Both the position numbers and the translations under genes were made by a program. The notes under the pieces are model-generated. The model worked only from the letters and a program-made list of their open reading frames with translations. It ran no database searches and was not told where the DNA came from. A stretch of 64,000 nt of DNA from Mesorhizobium koreense (lineage in GTDB: Bacteria; Pseudomonadota; Alphaproteobacteria; Rhizobiales; Rhizobiaceae), in contig NZ_CP134228.1 of NCBI RefSeq assembly GCF_031656215.1, positions 2,499,001 through 2,563,000 on the forward strand, written 5' to 3'. Below are positions 1 through 10,542 of the stretch, piece after piece (position 1 is the stretch's first letter; every line of letters begins with the position of its first letter).

Positions 1-1
1 T

Positions 2-472
2 GTGATGATCGCGGCAGCCTCTTTCGGCGTCATCGCCTATCTTTCAGGCAATGCCGTCTTCGCCGAATATCTGCAAATCCATTTCGTGCCGGGAACGGGC
101 GAACTGGCCGTCATCCTCGGCGCCGTCATCGGCGCGGGGCTCGGGTTCCTCTGGTTCAACGCGCCGCCGGCGGCGATCTTCATGGGCGATACCGGTTCGC
201 TGGCGCTGGGCGGGCTGATCGGCACCGTGGCCGTCGCCGTCAAGCACGAGATCGTGCTCGCCATCATCGGCGGCCTGTTCGTCGCCGAGGCGCTGTCCGT
301 CATCATCCAGGTCGGCTATTTCAAGATGACGGGCCGGCGAGTGTTCCTGATGGCGCCCATCCATCACCATTTCGAAAAGCTCGGCTGGACCGAAAGCCAG
401 GTGGTGATCCGTTTCTGGATCATCGCGGTCATGCTCGCGCTCATCGGCCTTTCGACCCTGAAGCTGAGGTAG
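2..472 (+). CDS. mraY: MraY, phospho-N-acetylmuramoyl-pentapeptide transferase (C-terminal part)
   Basis: Integral membrane enzyme that transfers phospho-MurNAc-pentapeptide from UDP to undecaprenyl phosphate, giving lipid I. Only the last 156 residues lie in the window; the true start is upstream of base 1, and the GTG at base 2 is internal. Seen: several hydrophobic segments, the conserved [11 protein letters not shown] segment carrying catalytic aspartate, and the [13 protein letters not shown] motif near the C-terminus, both diagnostic for MraY. Three bases separate it from murD, so it sits in the dcw operon. Family assignment is secure. Confidence 0.97.
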   Translation: MMIAAASFGVIAYLSGNAVFAEYLQIHFVPGTGELAVILGAVIGAGLGFLWFNAPPAAIFMGDTGSLALGGLIGTVAVAVKHEIVLAIIGGLFVAEALSVIIQVGYFKMTGRRVFLMAPIHHHFEKLGWTESQVVIRFWIIAVMLALIGLSTLKLR

Positions 473-475
473 AGC

Positions 476-1876
476 ATGATCCCCGCCACCTCCTTCAAGG
501 GAAAGGCAATCGCCCTTTTCGGCCTCGGCGGGTCGGGGATCGCGACAGCGCATGCGCTGGTCGAGGGCGGCGCGTCCGTCACCGCCTGGGACGACAATCC
601 GGAGAGTATCAGCGCCGCCGAAGCGGCCGGCATCCCGGTCGGCGATCTCAGAAAGGCCGACTGGAGCGGCTTTGCCTCCTTCGTCCTCTCGCCCGGCGTT
701 CCGCTTACCCATCCCAAGCCGCACTGGAGCGTCGATCTGGCGCGGGGCGCCGGCGTCGAGATCATCGGCGATATCGAACTCTTCGCCCGCGAGCGGCGCG
801 CGCGCGCGTCCGAAGCGCCCTTCATCGCCATCACCGGCACCAACGGCAAGTCGACCACCACTGCGCTCACCACGCATATCGTCGCCTCGTCCGGGCGCGA
901 TGCGCAGATGGGCGGCAATATCGGTCGCGCCGTCATGACGCTCGATCCACCGACACGCGACCGCATCTACGTGGTCGAGTGCTCGTCCTATCAGATCGAC
1001 CTCGCCCCCTCGATGGACCCGACCGCCGGCGTTCTCTTGAATATCACACCGGACCACCTCGATCGCCACGGCACCATCCAGCATTACGCCGATGTCAAGG
1101 AACGCCTGGTCGCCGGCAGCCAGACCGCGATCATCGGCGTCGACGACATCTATTGCGCGCAAATCGCCGACCGGTTGGAGCATGCCGGCAGGGACGTCGT
1201 ACGCGTCTCAAAGCGACTGGCGCTGGCCGACGGCATGTTCGCGGAAGGGCCGACCATCGTTAAGGCGTGGAGCGGGCGTATGCAGCCTGTCGTCTCACTG
1301 GAGGGGATAGGTTCGCTGCGCGGCCAGCACAACGCCCAGAACGCGATCGCGGCGACCGCCGCCTGCCTCGACATCGGCCTGACGCTGGACGAAATCCAGG
1401 CGGGTCTCAGGAGCTTCCCCGGCCTTGCGCACCGCATGGAACAGGTAGGACGACGCGGCAAGGTGCTCTTCGTCAACGATTCCAAGGCGACGAACGCGGA
1501 TGCCGCGGCACCCGCCCTTTCGAGTTTCCCGCGCATCTACTGGATCGCGGGCGGCCTGCCGAAGCAGGGCGGGATTTCGTCGCTGAAGAGCTTCTTTCCG
1601 CGCATCGCCAAGGCCTATCTCATCGGCGAGGCGGCGCCCGACTTTGCCGCGACGCTCGGCGAAGCCGCGCCCTACGAGATTTCCGGTACGCTCGATGCCG
1701 CCGTGGTGCATGCCGCGCGCGACGCGGCGAAAGACCCGTCCAACGAAGTCGTGGTGCTTCTCTCGCCGGCATGCGCGAGTTTCGACCAGTTCAGGAATTT
1801 CGAGGTGCGCGGCGAGGCGTTCCGCACGGCGGTCGCCTCGCTTGAAAATATCGAGATGATCGGAGGGATGCGCTGA
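476..1876 (+). CDS. murD: MurD, UDP-MurNAc-L-Ala:D-Glu ligase
   Basis: Cytoplasmic Mur ligase adding D-glutamate to UDP-MurNAc-L-alanine, using ATP. Seen: an N-terminal Rossmann-like part with GLGGSGIA near residue 16, the Mur-ligase P-loop [11 protein letters not shown] near residue 120, a central [11 protein letters not shown] motif (about residues 190-200), and a C-terminal [10 protein letters not shown] motif that is typical of MurD. The 466-residue length fits the family. The ATG lies three bases after mraY, and the stop overlaps the ftsW start (TGATG), which suggests translational coupling. Confidence 0.97.
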   Translation: MIPATSFKGKAIALFGLGGSGIATAHALVEGGASVTAWDDNPESISAAEAAGIPVGDLRKADWSGFASFVLSPGVPLTHPKPHWSVDLARGAGVEIIGDIELFARERRARASEAPFIAITGTNGKSTTTALTTHIVASSGRDAQMGGNIGRAVMTLDPPTRDRIYVVECSSYQIDLAPSMDPTAGVLLNITPDHLDRHGTIQHYADVKERLVAGSQTAIIGVDDIYCAQIADRLEHAGRDVVRVSKRLALADGMFAEGPTIVKAWSGRMQPVVSLEGIGSLRGQHNAQNAIAATAACLDIGLTLDEIQAGLRSFPGLAHRMEQVGRRGKVLFVNDSKATNADAAAPALSSFPRIYWIAGGLPKQGGISSLKSFFPRIAKAYLIGEAAPDFAATLGEAAPYEISGTLDAAVVHAARDAAKDPSNEVVVLLSPACASFDQFRNFEVRGEAFRTAVASLENIEMIGGMR

Positions 1877-3027
1877 TGGTTAGCCGTCTGGATCGCGGGC
1901 CGGTAGGCAATTGGTGGTGGACGATCGACCGCTGGTACCTCGCGGCCTTTCTTTCGCTGATGCTGCTCGGCGTCGTGCTTTCCTTTGCCGCAAGCCCCGC
2001 GGTGGCGGTCAGGATCGGGCTCGATCCCTATCATTTCGTCATCCGCCAGATCGTCTTCATGGTCCCGGCACTCATCGCCATGATCGGCGTGTCGTTCCTC
2101 GACGAGCGGCAGATAAGACGGCTGGCGATCGTGATGCTGGCCGGGTCGCTGCTCCTGATGCTCGCAGCGCTCTATTTCGGTGTCGAGGTCAAGGGCGCGC
2201 GGCGCTGGGTCACCCTGATGGGGATATCCGTGCAGCCGTCCGAGTTCATGAAGCCGGCCTTCGTCATCGTCTGCGCCTGGCTCTTTGCGGAAGGCGCGCG
2301 CCAGCCGGATATTCCCGGCAATCTTCTCGCCATGATCCTGCTCGGAGTTGCGCTGACGCTTCTCGTCGCCCAGCCCGACCTCGGTCAGACCATGCTGCTC
2401 GTCGCGACATGGGGCGTCATGTTCTTCATGGCCGGGCTGTCATGGGTGTGGATCATCGCGCTCGGTGCCTCGGCGATCGGCGGGCTTGGCGCCGCTTATA
2501 GCGTGTTCCCGCATGTGGCGAAGCGCATCGACCACTTCATGACCGGCGAGGGCGACACCTTCCAGGTCGACACGGCGCGCGAGGCGCTGATGCGCGGCGG
2601 CTGGTTCGGCCAGGGACCGGGCGAAGGCGTCATCAAGCGCGTGCTGCCCGACAGCCATACCGATTTCGTCTTTGCCGTGGCCGGCGAGGAATTCGGTCTG
2701 ATCCTGTGTTTCGTCGTGCTGGCGCTGTTCGCCTTCGTGGTGCTGAAAGGCTTGAGGGATTCGCTTCGCGAACAGGACGATTTCAGCCGCTATGCGATCG
2801 CCGGTCTGGTCATCCAGTTCGGCCTGCAATCGATCATCAATATGGGCGTCAACCTCCAACTCCTGCCGGCGAAAGGCATGACGTTGCCGTTTATCTCCTA
2901 TGGCGGCTCGTCGCTCATCGCCGAAGCCATTGCCATGGGCATGGTGCTGGCGCTGACGCGCAAACGGCCGTCCAAGCGGACGCATATCGCCTTTTCCCCG
3001 CGTGGGGCAGCGGTGCCGGCAGAGTAG
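1876..3027 (+). CDS. ftsW: FtsW, septal peptidoglycan glycosyltransferase (SEDS family)
   Basis: Polytopic inner-membrane SEDS protein that polymerises lipid II at the division septum together with a class B PBP. Seen: about ten hydrophobic helices, the VKGARRWV motif (about residues 99-106), the QPSEFMKP motif, AQPDLGQT in the middle, and the C-terminal [13 protein letters not shown] signature. The gene overlaps murD by one base and is followed by murG after 8 bases. FtsW rather than RodA is favoured by its position in the dcw cluster between murD and murG. Confidence 0.96.
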   Translation: MVSRLDRGPVGNWWWTIDRWYLAAFLSLMLLGVVLSFAASPAVAVRIGLDPYHFVIRQIVFMVPALIAMIGVSFLDERQIRRLAIVMLAGSLLLMLAALYFGVEVKGARRWVTLMGISVQPSEFMKPAFVIVCAWLFAEGARQPDIPGNLLAMILLGVALTLLVAQPDLGQTMLLVATWGVMFFMAGLSWVWIIALGASAIGGLGAAYSVFPHVAKRIDHFMTGEGDTFQVDTAREALMRGGWFGQGPGEGVIKRVLPDSHTDFVFAVAGEEFGLILCFVVLALFAFVVLKGLRDSLREQDDFSRYAIAGLVIQFGLQSIINMGVNLQLLPAKGMTLPFISYGGSSLIAEAIAMGMVLALTRKRPSKRTHIAFSPRGAAVPAE

Positions 3028-3035
3028 GCCCCCGC

Positions 3036-4163
3036 ATGGGTGAACGGACGATCCTCCTTTCGGCGGGCGGAACCGGCGGCCACCTGTTTCCGGCCGAGGC
3101 GCTTGCACATGAGATGACGCGGCGCGGCTGGTCGGTGCATCTGGCGACCGATCGCCGCGCCGAGCGCTATGCCGGCGGCTTTCCGGCCGCGGTGGTGCAT
3201 ACCATTCCTTCCGCGACTTTCGGTTCGCGCAACCCCTTCGCCATGGCTCGCTCGGGCTGGACATTGTGGCGCGGCTTCGTGCGGTCCTCGTCGGTCCTGC
3301 AGCGGCAGAAGCCGGCCATCGTCGTCGGCTTCGGCGGCTATCCGACGCTGCCGCCGCTTTTCGCCGCCACGAGGCGTGGCATTCCGACCTTGATCCACGA
3401 ACAGAACGCCGTGATGGGCCGCGCCAACCGGGCGCTTGCTGGACGCGTCACCGCAATCGCCGGCGGCTTCATGGCGGAAGGCGAGGGGCTTGCCGCCGAC
3501 AAGATGGTCGTCACCGGCAATCCCGTCCGTCCTGCCGTGATCGAGGCGGCGAAATCGGCCTATCCCTCGCTCGACGGGGCGAAGCCGTTCCGGCTTCTCG
3601 TCTTCGGCGGCAGCCAGGGCGCGCAGTTCTTCTCCCAAGCCGTCCCGCCAGCCATCGCGGCATTGCCGGAGGAAGCACGGGCGCGGCTCGCCGTCACCCA
3701 GCAGGCGCGGCCCGAGGACGAGGCAGCCGTACGCGCGGCCTATGCCGAGATGGGCGTCACGGCGGAGGTCTCTCCCTTCTTCAGCGATCTTGCCCAACGC
3801 ATGGCAGCCGCGCACCTCGTCGTATCGCGCTCCGGCGCCTCGACCGTCTCCGAGATCGCCGTCATCGGCCGCCCGGCGCTTCTGGTGCCCTATCCGCATG
3901 CGCTCGACCACGACCAGGCAGCGAACGCGGCGGCGCTCGCCAAAGCGGGAGGCGCGGAAGTCCACCGCCAGGACAGCCTGTCGCCCGAGCGTCTGTCGGC
4001 GCTGATCGGCGCGATGATGGAAGACAAGGCGCGGCTGCTTTCCATGGCCGCTGCCGCGCGTTCGGCCGGCAAGCCGGATGCGGCGCGGTTGCTCGCCGAC
4101 CTGACAGAGGCTATTGCCGGAGGGGTTGACGTAGCGGATTTCAGGAAGGGACAGCGCGCATGA
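3036..4163 (+). CDS. murG: MurG, lipid II synthase (GlcNAc transferase)
   Basis: Peripheral membrane GT28 glycosyltransferase that adds GlcNAc from UDP-GlcNAc to lipid I, giving lipid II. Seen: the N-terminal glycine-rich motif [12 protein letters not shown], a second GGYPT segment, [12 protein letters not shown], the FGGSQGA loop in the C-terminal domain, and [12 protein letters not shown] for the UDP-sugar site. The open frame extends 5' into ftsW, but the ATG at 3036 begins exactly at the family N-terminus ([12 protein letters not shown]) just after the ftsW stop; this gives 375 residues. The stop overlaps the murC ATG by 4 bases. Confidence 0.97.
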   Translation: MGERTILLSAGGTGGHLFPAEALAHEMTRRGWSVHLATDRRAERYAGGFPAAVVHTIPSATFGSRNPFAMARSGWTLWRGFVRSSSVLQRQKPAIVVGFGGYPTLPPLFAATRRGIPTLIHEQNAVMGRANRALAGRVTAIAGGFMAEGEGLAADKMVVTGNPVRPAVIEAAKSAYPSLDGAKPFRLLVFGGSQGAQFFSQAVPPAIAALPEEARARLAVTQQARPEDEAAVRAAYAEMGVTAEVSPFFSDLAQRMAAAHLVVSRSGASTVSEIAVIGRPALLVPYPHALDHDQAANAAALAKAGGAEVHRQDSLSPERLSALIGAMMEDKARLLSMAAAARSAGKPDAARLLADLTEAIAGGVDVADFRKGQRA

Positions 4164-5569
4164 AGATGCCGGAAACGATCGGCCTGGTGCATTTCATCGG
4201 CATCGGCGGCATCGGCATGAGCGGCATCGCGGAGGTGCTCGTCAATCTAGGCTACCGCGTGCAGGGCTCCGACCAGGCGGACGGCGCCAATGTGCAGCGC
4301 CTGCGCGCGAAAGGCATAGATTGCTTCGTCGGTCACAGGGCGGAGAATCTCGGCGATGCTGAGGTCGTGGTGGTTTCGAGCGCCATCAAGAAGAACAATC
4401 CAGAACTCGTCGCGGCGCGGGAAAAGCTCCTGCCGATCGTGCGGCGCGCGGAGATGCTGGCCGAACTGATGCGCTTCCGACAGGCCATCGCCATCGGCGG
4501 CACGCATGGCAAGACGACGACCACTTCCATGGTGGCGACGCTGCTCGAAGCCGGCGGGCTCGATCCGACCGTCATCAATGGCGGCATCATCAACGCCTAC
4601 GGCACGAACGCGCGCATGGGCGAGGGCGAATGGATGGTGGTCGAGGCCGACGAGAGCGACGGCACCTTCCTCAAGCTGCCGGCCGACATCGCCGTCGTCA
4701 CCAATATCGATCCGGAGCATCTCGACCATTACGGGTCGTTCGAGAAGGTGCGCGAGGCGTTCCGCCATTTCGTCGAGAACGTCCCGTTCTACGGCTTCGG
4801 GGTCATGTGCATCGACCACCCGGAAGTGCAGGCGCTGGTTTCGCGCATCGAGGATCGCCGCGTCATCACCTATGGCGAGAACCCGCAGGCCGACGTGCGC
4901 TTCGTCAATCGGAGCCTCGAAGGCACGACGCAGCATTTCGATGTGATCATCCGCAACCGCAAGACGGGTTCCGTCACGACCATCGATCGGCTGGCGCTTC
5001 CCATGCCCGGCCGCCATAACGTTTCCAATGCGACCGCGGCAATCGCCGTCGCGCACGAACTCGGACTCACGCCTGAGCAGGTCCGCAAGGGCCTTTCCGG
5101 CTTTGGCGGCGTCAAGCGACGTTTCACCCCGACGGGCACCTGGAACGGCGTCAGCATCTTCGACGATTACGGCCACCACCCGGTCGAGATAAAGGCGGTG
5201 CTGAGGGCGGCGCGCGACGCGAGCAAGGGCCGCGTCATCGCCATCGCCCAGCCGCACCGCTATACGCGCCTGCGCGACCTGATGGACGATTTCTCCTCCT
5301 GCTTCAACGAGGCCGACACCGTCCTCGTCGCGCCGGTCTATCCGGCTGGCGAGGAGCCGATCGAAGGGGTCTCGGCCAAGGCGCTGGTGGCGCGGATGCG
5401 TGCCGGCGGCCATCGCGACGCACGCTTCATCGAAGGACCGCAGGCGATCGCGCCGATCATCCGGCAACTGGCGAAACCGGGCGATTTCGTGATCTTCCTC
5501 GGCGCCGGCAACATCACGCAATGGGCCTATGCCCTGCCCAATGAACTGGCCACGGAGGATGCTGCTTGA
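4160..5569 (+). CDS. murC: MurC, UDP-MurNAc:L-alanine ligase
   Basis: Cytoplasmic Mur ligase that adds the first L-alanine to UDP-MurNAc. Seen: N-terminal [15 protein letters not shown] (residues about 12-26), P-loop [13 protein letters not shown] near residue 113, [24 protein letters not shown] in the central domain, and [11 protein letters not shown] in the C-terminal domain. All are MurC-specific forms of the Mur-ligase motifs. Length 469 is usual. It overlaps murG by ATGA at the start and overlaps murB at the end, so the three are almost certainly co-translated. Confidence 0.97.
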   Translation: MKMPETIGLVHFIGIGGIGMSGIAEVLVNLGYRVQGSDQADGANVQRLRAKGIDCFVGHRAENLGDAEVVVVSSAIKKNNPELVAAREKLLPIVRRAEMLAELMRFRQAIAIGGTHGKTTTTSMVATLLEAGGLDPTVINGGIINAYGTNARMGEGEWMVVEADESDGTFLKLPADIAVVTNIDPEHLDHYGSFEKVREAFRHFVENVPFYGFGVMCIDHPEVQALVSRIEDRRVITYGENPQADVRFVNRSLEGTTQHFDVIIRNRKTGSVTTIDRLALPMPGRHNVSNATAAIAVAHELGLTPEQVRKGLSGFGGVKRRFTPTGTWNGVSIFDDYGHHPVEIKAVLRAARDASKGRVIAIAQPHRYTRLRDLMDDFSSCFNEADTVLVAPVYPAGEEPIEGVSAKALVARMRAGGHRDARFIEGPQAIAPIIRQLAKPGDFVIFLGAGNITQWAYALPNELATEDAA

Positions 5570-6531
5570 CGGCGGGCGAAGCGCTCCTTGCGAAGCTCGG
5601 CGACCGGCTTTCCGGTCTGCGCGGCCGTCTCATGCCCGATTCCGGAATGGAGAAGATCACCTGGTTCCGAGCCGGCGGTCCGGCGGACGCGCTTTTCCAG
5701 CCAGCCGACGAGGAAGACCTTGCCGCTTTCCTGAAGGCTGTACCGGTGGAAATCCCGATCATGGTGGTCGGCATCGGCTCTAACCTTCTCGTGCGTGAGG
5801 GCGGCATACGCGGCTTCGTCGTCAGGCTGTCGGCCAAGGGTTTCGGCGAGGCCGAGGCGGTCTCGCCGACGACGATCCGCGCCGGCGCCGCCACGCCCGA
5901 CAAGCGCATCGCGGCGGCGGCGCTCGAAGCCGGCATCGGCGGTTTCCATTTCTATCACGGCATTCCGGGCGGGCTCGGCGGCGCGCTCCGCATGAACGCC
6001 GGCGCGAACGGAGTGGAGACACGCGAACGCGTCGTCGAGGTGAGGGCGCTCGACCGCAAAGGCGAACTGCATATCCTGAAGAACGCTGACATGGGCTACG
6101 CCTACCGCCATTCCTCGGCGCCGCGCGACCTGATCTTCACCTCCGCTGTGCTCGAAGGTCTCCCGGAAGATCGCGATGCCATCAAGGCAGCGATGGACGC
6201 CGTCCAGCATCACCGCGAGACCGTGCAGCCGATCCGCGAGAAGACCGGCGGCTCGACCTTCAAGAACCCGTCCGGCACCTCGGCCTGGAAGGAGATCGAC
6301 AAGGCCGGCTGCCGCGGCCTGATGATCGGCGGCGCGCAGATGTCCCCCATGCACTGCAATTTCATGATCAACACCGGCAGCGCCACCGGCTACGATCTCG
6401 AGTTCCTCGGCGAAACGGTGCGCGCCCGCGTGCTGGAGCATTCGGGCATCCGGCTCGAATGGGAAATCAAGCGCATCGGCGAATTCAAGCCAGGCCGCGC
6501 TATTGATGAATTCCTCGGCCGGATGCTTTAA
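5566..6531 (+). CDS. murB: MurB, UDP-N-acetylenolpyruvoylglucosamine reductase
   Basis: FAD flavoprotein that reduces UDP-GlcNAc-enolpyruvate to UDP-MurNAc with NADPH. Seen: the FAD-binding core [13 protein letters not shown], the glycine-rich [18 protein letters not shown], and C-terminal GGSTFKNP with the catalytic serine; this is the short (type II) MurB layout. The start is a TTG that overlaps the murC stop codon; 321 residues result. It ends the first dcw block: the next gene, on the other strand, is an unrelated SDR. Confidence 0.95.
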   Translation: MTAGEALLAKLGDRLSGLRGRLMPDSGMEKITWFRAGGPADALFQPADEEDLAAFLKAVPVEIPIMVVGIGSNLLVREGGIRGFVVRLSAKGFGEAEAVSPTTIRAGAATPDKRIAAAALEAGIGGFHFYHGIPGGLGGALRMNAGANGVETRERVVEVRALDRKGELHILKNADMGYAYRHSSAPRDLIFTSAVLEGLPEDRDAIKAAMDAVQHHRETVQPIREKTGGSTFKNPSGTSAWKEIDKAGCRGLMIGGAQMSPMHCNFMINTGSATGYDLEFLGETVRARVLEHSGIRLEWEIKRIGEFKPGRAIDEFLGRML

Positions 6532-6564
6532 AGCGCGTCGCCACGATCTAGCGACCAGCGGCGA

Positions 6565-7329
6565 TCATAGCATCTGGCCGCCCGAGATTTCGATACGCTG
6601 AGCGGTGACCCACCCGTTCTCTCCGACGAGCAGGCTCGAGATCGCGCCGCCGACATCGTCGGGCAGGCCGACGCGCCCCAACGCAGTCTGCGAGGCGATG
6701 AAGCGGTTTATCTCGGGATTGTCGCGAACCTGACCGCCGCCGAAATCCGTCTCTATCGCACCGGGCGCCACCACGTTCACCGTGATCCCGCGCGGGCCGA
6801 GTTCCTTGGCGAGATAACGTGTCAGGACCTCCACGCCGCCCTTCATCGTCGCATAGGCGCTGTATCCCGGGAGAGCAAAACGAGCCAATCCGGAGGAAAG
6901 GTTCACGATGCGGCCGCCGTCCCGGATCACCGGCAGGAGCGTCTGCGTGAGGAAGAACACGCCCTTCAGCTGAATATTCATGAGCGTGTCGAAATCTGCT
7001 TCCGTCACCTCGGCGAAGGGCTTGTTGATGCCGATGCCGGCGTTGTTGACCAGGAAATCGAAATCCTCGCGCTGCCATTTCTCCCTGAGTACTGCTTTCA
7101 ATGCGCCTGTGAATTCATTGAATCCGGATGTCTTTCCGGTATCGAGCCGTAAAGCCGCCGCGCGGCGGCCCATTGCCTCGATCTCCGTGACGACCATCGC
7201 CGCTTCGTCCTCACGCGAATGGTAGGTGATCACCACGTCCACGCCCTTGCGGGCCAGATGGATCGCCGTGTTGCGGCCAAGGCCGCGGCTGCCGCCCGTG
7301 ACAAGTGCGATCCTGTTTTCCGTTGTCAT
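6565..7329 (-). CDS. Short-chain dehydrogenase/reductase (SDR family)
   Basis: Classical NAD(P)-dependent SDR of 254 residues, substrate unknown. Seen: the cofactor loop TGGSRGLGRNTA near residue 11, NNAGIGINK, a catalytic serine at LSSGLARF, YSAYATMKGG with the Tyr-x3-Lys pair, and the PGAIETDFGG segment. The ATG at 7329 was chosen because MTTENRIALVTGG matches SDR starts and a GGAGAC ribosome site lies just 5'; the longer frame upstream is not SDR-like. It is transcribed away from the AraC-type gene at 7494, a common arrangement in which the regulator controls the divergent SDR. It separates murB from ddl. Confidence 0.9.
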   Translation of the reverse strand: MTTENRIALVTGGSRGLGRNTAIHLARKGVDVVITYHSREDEAAMVVTEIEAMGRRAAALRLDTGKTSGFNEFTGALKAVLREKWQREDFDFLVNNAGIGINKPFAEVTEADFDTLMNIQLKGVFFLTQTLLPVIRDGGRIVNLSSGLARFALPGYSAYATMKGGVEVLTRYLAKELGPRGITVNVVAPGAIETDFGGGQVRDNPEINRFIASQTALGRVGLPDDVGGAISSLLVGENGWVTAQRIEISGGQML

Positions 7330-7493
7330 CTTCGGTCTCCTTCGTTCGATGGTCGGGAAATAGGGCGGGGAGTTGAAAAGCGCTTGCCATATCGTCCGAG
7401 CGAGTTGCCTGATCCTCCAGAATGAATCGGTCATCGGATTGCAGCTTGGCCTTTTCACGCCTAGATTCGTGCCGGATCCTGCGGAGCGACGAA

Positions 7494-8408
7494 ATGGATG
7501 CTGAAGCCATTGCCCGGCGTGTTCTCGACTTCGCCGACCGGAATGGTGCCGGCGAACTGCCGCTCGAAACCGGCGTCGGCGGGCTGAGCGTGATGCGGCA
7601 GCGCTCACCCGGCGCCCTCAAGCCGGTGCTCTACCAGCCCGTCTTCTGCCTTGTGTTGCAGGGTGCCAAGCAGGCTCTGATCGGCGATCGCGCCGTTACA
7701 TTCGCCGAGGGGCAGTCCGTCATCATCAGCATGGAATTGCCGACGCTCGCACGTGTCGTGAGCGCGAGCACCGCCAGACCTTATGTCGCCCTTGCACTGG
7801 AACTCGACATGGGATTGCTGCGGGAACTGGCGGCCGAAATCGGCGAACTGCCCGCGGCACGCGAAATTGCGGCCGCCATCGAGGCTGGAGATGTGGACGA
7901 GGCCATCCTCGATGCGACGAGAAGGCTCTTCGACCTGACGGAAAAGCCGCAGTCGGCGCCGATCCTGGCGCCCTTGATCGTGCGTGAAATCCATTACTGG
8001 CTGCTTTCGGCACGCCATGGCGCCATGCTGCGGGCCTTGACACGGACCGATAGCCAGGCGGCGCGGATTGCCCGGGCGACGGTCCGTATCCGACGCGACT
8101 ACAACGAGCCGCTTCGAATAACAGAACTTGCCCGCGGCGCCGGCATGAGCGCGTCGGCCTTCCATGATCATTTCAGGTCGGTCACTGGCACGACGCCGCT
8201 GCAATACCAGAAGCGCCTGAGGCTGATGGAGGCCCGGCGCCTAATCCTTGCGGGCGACACTTCCGTCTCCAGCGCGGCGTTCGCGGTAGGCTACGAAAGC
8301 CCGACCCAGTTCAGCCGCGAATATGCGCGCCAGTTCGGCCTGCCGCCGCGCCGCGACAAGGCCGACCATGTGGACAAGGGCGAAGCCGCTCTGCACGCTG
8401 CCGAATAG
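7494..8408 (+). CDS. AraC-family transcriptional regulator (AraC_N type)
   Basis: Regulator with an N-terminal ligand/cupin-like region (PQYQPVFC-like segment LYQPVFCLVLQGAKQAL, typical of the AraC_N family often paired with SDR or oxidoreductase genes) and a C-terminal double helix-turn-helix (about residues 200-290, LRITELARGAGMSASAF and the second helix VSSAAFAVGYESPTQFSREY). The ATG at 7494 gives 304 residues; an upstream ATG at 7422 is in frame but adds a non-conserved leader. Divergent from the SDR gene with a 164-base shared promoter region, which suggests it regulates that gene and itself. Confidence 0.9.
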   Translation: MDAEAIARRVLDFADRNGAGELPLETGVGGLSVMRQRSPGALKPVLYQPVFCLVLQGAKQALIGDRAVTFAEGQSVIISMELPTLARVVSASTARPYVALALELDMGLLRELAAEIGELPAAREIAAAIEAGDVDEAILDATRRLFDLTEKPQSAPILAPLIVREIHYWLLSARHGAMLRALTRTDSQAARIARATVRIRRDYNEPLRITELARGAGMSASAFHDHFRSVTGTTPLQYQKRLRLMEARRLILAGDTSVSSAAFAVGYESPTQFSREYARQFGLPPRRDKADHVDKGEAALHAAE

Positions 8409-8719
8409 GGGCAAGAACGGCTGCCGACCTGTCGCCGAATAGGCGCGTCTTGCAATTTTTTTCAAAAAAGTGAATCCGCGCGAATCATCGCCCCTTGCCA
8501 CGGAATCAACTCTCTGATTCTTTGGGTTGAGAGCGTTTCCTGATTTGAGTCGTTTAGCGCGTTGGTCGCGTTTCCGTCTGGGGGCAAGCCGCCGGAAGAC
8601 TCGGATTCAATTCGGTAGGAGGCGGCAGTCGGATCGCGGTTTTCGTCGAAGACCGGAAGGTTTTCGTGCGGCCCCGCGCGAACAGAAAAGGCCGATAGGC
8701 CCGAGGGGAAGACGAGGGG
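8409..8719 (+). other. Intergenic gap upstream of ddl
   Basis: A 311-base stretch between the AraC-type gene and ddl. It holds a T-rich/A-rich patch near 8454-8470 and a 10-base direct repeat (GCCGAATAGG at 8400 and 8434). I see no convincing ORF, RNA gene or strong sigma-70 promoter. Because the dcw operon is broken here, a promoter for ddl-ftsQ-ftsA would be expected in this gap, but I cannot place it. Confidence 0.4.
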
Positions 8720-9646
8720 ATGTCGAAGAAGCACGTTGCCGTATTGATGGGGGGATTTTCCTCCGAACGGCCCGTGAGCCTTTCTTCCGGCAATTCCTGT
8801 GCCGATGCGCTCGAGAATGCCGGTTATCGTGTCACGCGCGTCGACGTTTCCCGGGACGTCGCATCGGTGCTCGGCAAACTTAAGCCGAACGTGGCTTTCA
8901 ATGCCCTGCACGGGCCGTTCGGCGAGGACGGTACCATCCAGGGTGTGCTGGAATACCTCGAAATCCCCTACACGCACTCTGGCGTTCTGGCCTCGGCGCT
9001 TGCCATGCACAAGGAGCAGGCCAAGCGGGTAGCGCGCTCGGTCGGCATCCCCGTCGCGGAATCGAAAGTGGTCAACCGCTTCGCGATCGGATGCGAGCAT
9101 CCGATGAAGCCGCCCTATGTGGCCAAGCCTGTCAACGAGGGGTCGAGCTTCGGTGTGGTGATCGTCGGCGAAGACCAATCGCATCCGCCGCAGATCCTCG
9201 GCTCGTCGGAATGGCTGTACGGCGACGCCGTCATGGTCGAGCGTTTCGTCCATGGAAGGGAGCTGACTTGCGCGGTGATGGGCGACGTCGCGCTCGGCGT
9301 CACCGAGATCATTCCGGTCGGTCATTCCTTCTACGACTACGATTCGAAATATGTCGCCGGCGGATCAAAACACGAATGCCCTGCAAAAATTTCACCGAAT
9401 ATTTACCAAAAGATACAGACACTGTCGCTCAAGGCACATCAAGCAATCGGGTGCCGGGGCGTTTCCCGCTCCGATTTCCGGTACGACGACCGCCACTCCG
9501 AAAATGGCGAGCTCATCTGGCTGGAAATCAACACCCAACCGGGCATGACGCCGACATCACTGGTGCCTGAGATCGCCGCTCAGGCAGGACACGATTTCGG
9601 CGAGCTATTGAGTTGGATGGTGGAGGACGCTTCGTGTCTGCGTTGA
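8720..9646 (+). CDS. ddl: D-alanine--D-alanine ligase
   Basis: ATP-grasp enzyme that joins two D-alanines for the lipid II pentapeptide. Seen: N-terminal [28 protein letters not shown], the ATP-grasp [11 protein letters not shown] segment, and the C-terminal signature [16 protein letters not shown] that binds Mg and substrate. 308 residues, the usual DdlB size. A good ribosome site (GAGGGGA) precedes the ATG. It lies directly before ftsQ, which is the normal dcw position; only the gap to murB is unusual. Confidence 0.97.
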   Translation: MSKKHVAVLMGGFSSERPVSLSSGNSCADALENAGYRVTRVDVSRDVASVLGKLKPNVAFNALHGPFGEDGTIQGVLEYLEIPYTHSGVLASALAMHKEQAKRVARSVGIPVAESKVVNRFAIGCEHPMKPPYVAKPVNEGSSFGVVIVGEDQSHPPQILGSSEWLYGDAVMVERFVHGRELTCAVMGDVALGVTEIIPVGHSFYDYDSKYVAGGSKHECPAKISPNIYQKIQTLSLKAHQAIGCRGVSRSDFRYDDRHSENGELIWLEINTQPGMTPTSLVPEIAAQAGHDFGELLSWMVEDASCLR

Positions 9647-10542
9647 TGTCGGTGATAGGCGGCCGCGCCGGTGCGATTGCCGGCCCGCAGGTCCTGCCGC
9701 GCTTCATGCGCGGGCCGGCGCGCTTTGCCGGACGCCTGTTCCGCGGCGATGTGACCTTTCCGCGCCTCTCGGCCACGATCGCCTCGGCCTTTCTCTTTGC
9801 TGCGACCGGGGCCTATGGCGCCTATATCGGCGGGCAGTGGCCGGCCGTCGTCCAGGCCGTGACATCGCGCACCGGCTTCGCCATCGACAATGTCCATATC
9901 GTCGGCAACCGCCAGACCTCCGAGATCGACGTGCTCGGTGCGCTGGGGCTCGACGGCTGGACATCGCAGATCGGGTTCAGCGCCGAGGCTGCGCGCGAGA
10001 AGGTTCTGGCGCTGCCCTGGGTCGAGGCTGCTTCGGTCCACAAGATCTATCCGGGCACCGTCGAGATCGCCATCAAGGAAAAGACGCCCTACGCCATCTG
10101 GCAGCACGGCAGCGAACTCACTCTTATCCAGAAGGATGGCGGGGTCATCGCGCCGTTTTCGGGCGGCAAGTTCGCGTCGCTGCCGCTGGTGGTTGGCATC
10201 GGGGCCGCGACAGGCGCGGCTGGGATCGTCGCCAAGATCGACCGGTTTCCCAATCTCGCCGGCAGGGTGAAGGGCTATGTGCGCGTCGGCGGACGCCGTT
10301 GGGACATCACTTTCGACAATGGCGTGACGGTGAAGCTTCCCGAAACGGACGAGGATCAGGCGATCGCCGATCTGGCGCGTCTTGACCAGGAACATAGCCT
10401 GCTTTCGCGCGACATCCTCGCCGTCGACATGCGGCTGGAAAACCGCCTCTTCGTGCAGTTGACGCCGGAGGCTGCGGAAGCGCGCGCGGCGGCGGTGAAG
10501 GAGCGGGCCAAGCAGGCCAAGAAGTCGGGGCGTGACGTATGA
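9634..10542 (+). CDS. ftsQ: FtsQ, divisome protein
   Basis: Bitopic inner-membrane division protein linking early and late divisome parts. Seen: a cytoplasmic N-terminal arm, one transmembrane helix (about residues 46-62, [18 protein letters not shown]), a POTRA-like segment beginning [20 protein letters not shown], and a periplasmic beta domain. The GTG at 9634 is chosen because GGAGG sits 7 bases upstream; ATG 9646 is also in frame but its spacing is poor. The start overlaps the 3' end of ddl, and the stop overlaps the ftsA ATG by 4 bases. Confidence 0.93.
   Translation: MSALMSVIGGRAGAIAGPQVLPRFMRGPARFAGRLFRGDVTFPRLSATIASAFLFAATGAYGAYIGGQWPAVVQAVTSRTGFAIDNVHIVGNRQTSEIDVLGALGLDGWTSQIGFSAEAAREKVLALPWVEAASVHKIYPGTVEIAIKEKTPYAIWQHGSELTLIQKDGGVIAPFSGGKFASLPLVVGIGAATGAAGIVAKIDRFPNLAGRVKGYVRVGGRRWDITFDNGVTVKLPETDEDQAIADLARLDQEHSLLSRDILAVDMRLENRLFVQLTPEAAEARAAAVKERAKQAKKSGRDV

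Noticed and set aside
44-1183. Long open frame on the - strand (379 codons) across mraY/murD
   Set aside because: It runs antisense to clear mraY and murD coding, has no recognised motifs, and is a by-product of high GC content.
2706-3035. 5' extension of the murG frame inside ftsW
   Set aside because: Family N-terminus begins at ATG 3036; the extension overlaps a real gene and has shadow-like composition.
8450-8475. TTGCAA-like box and T/A tract in the gap before ddl
   Set aside because: No matching -10 box at proper spacing, so it was not called a promoter.
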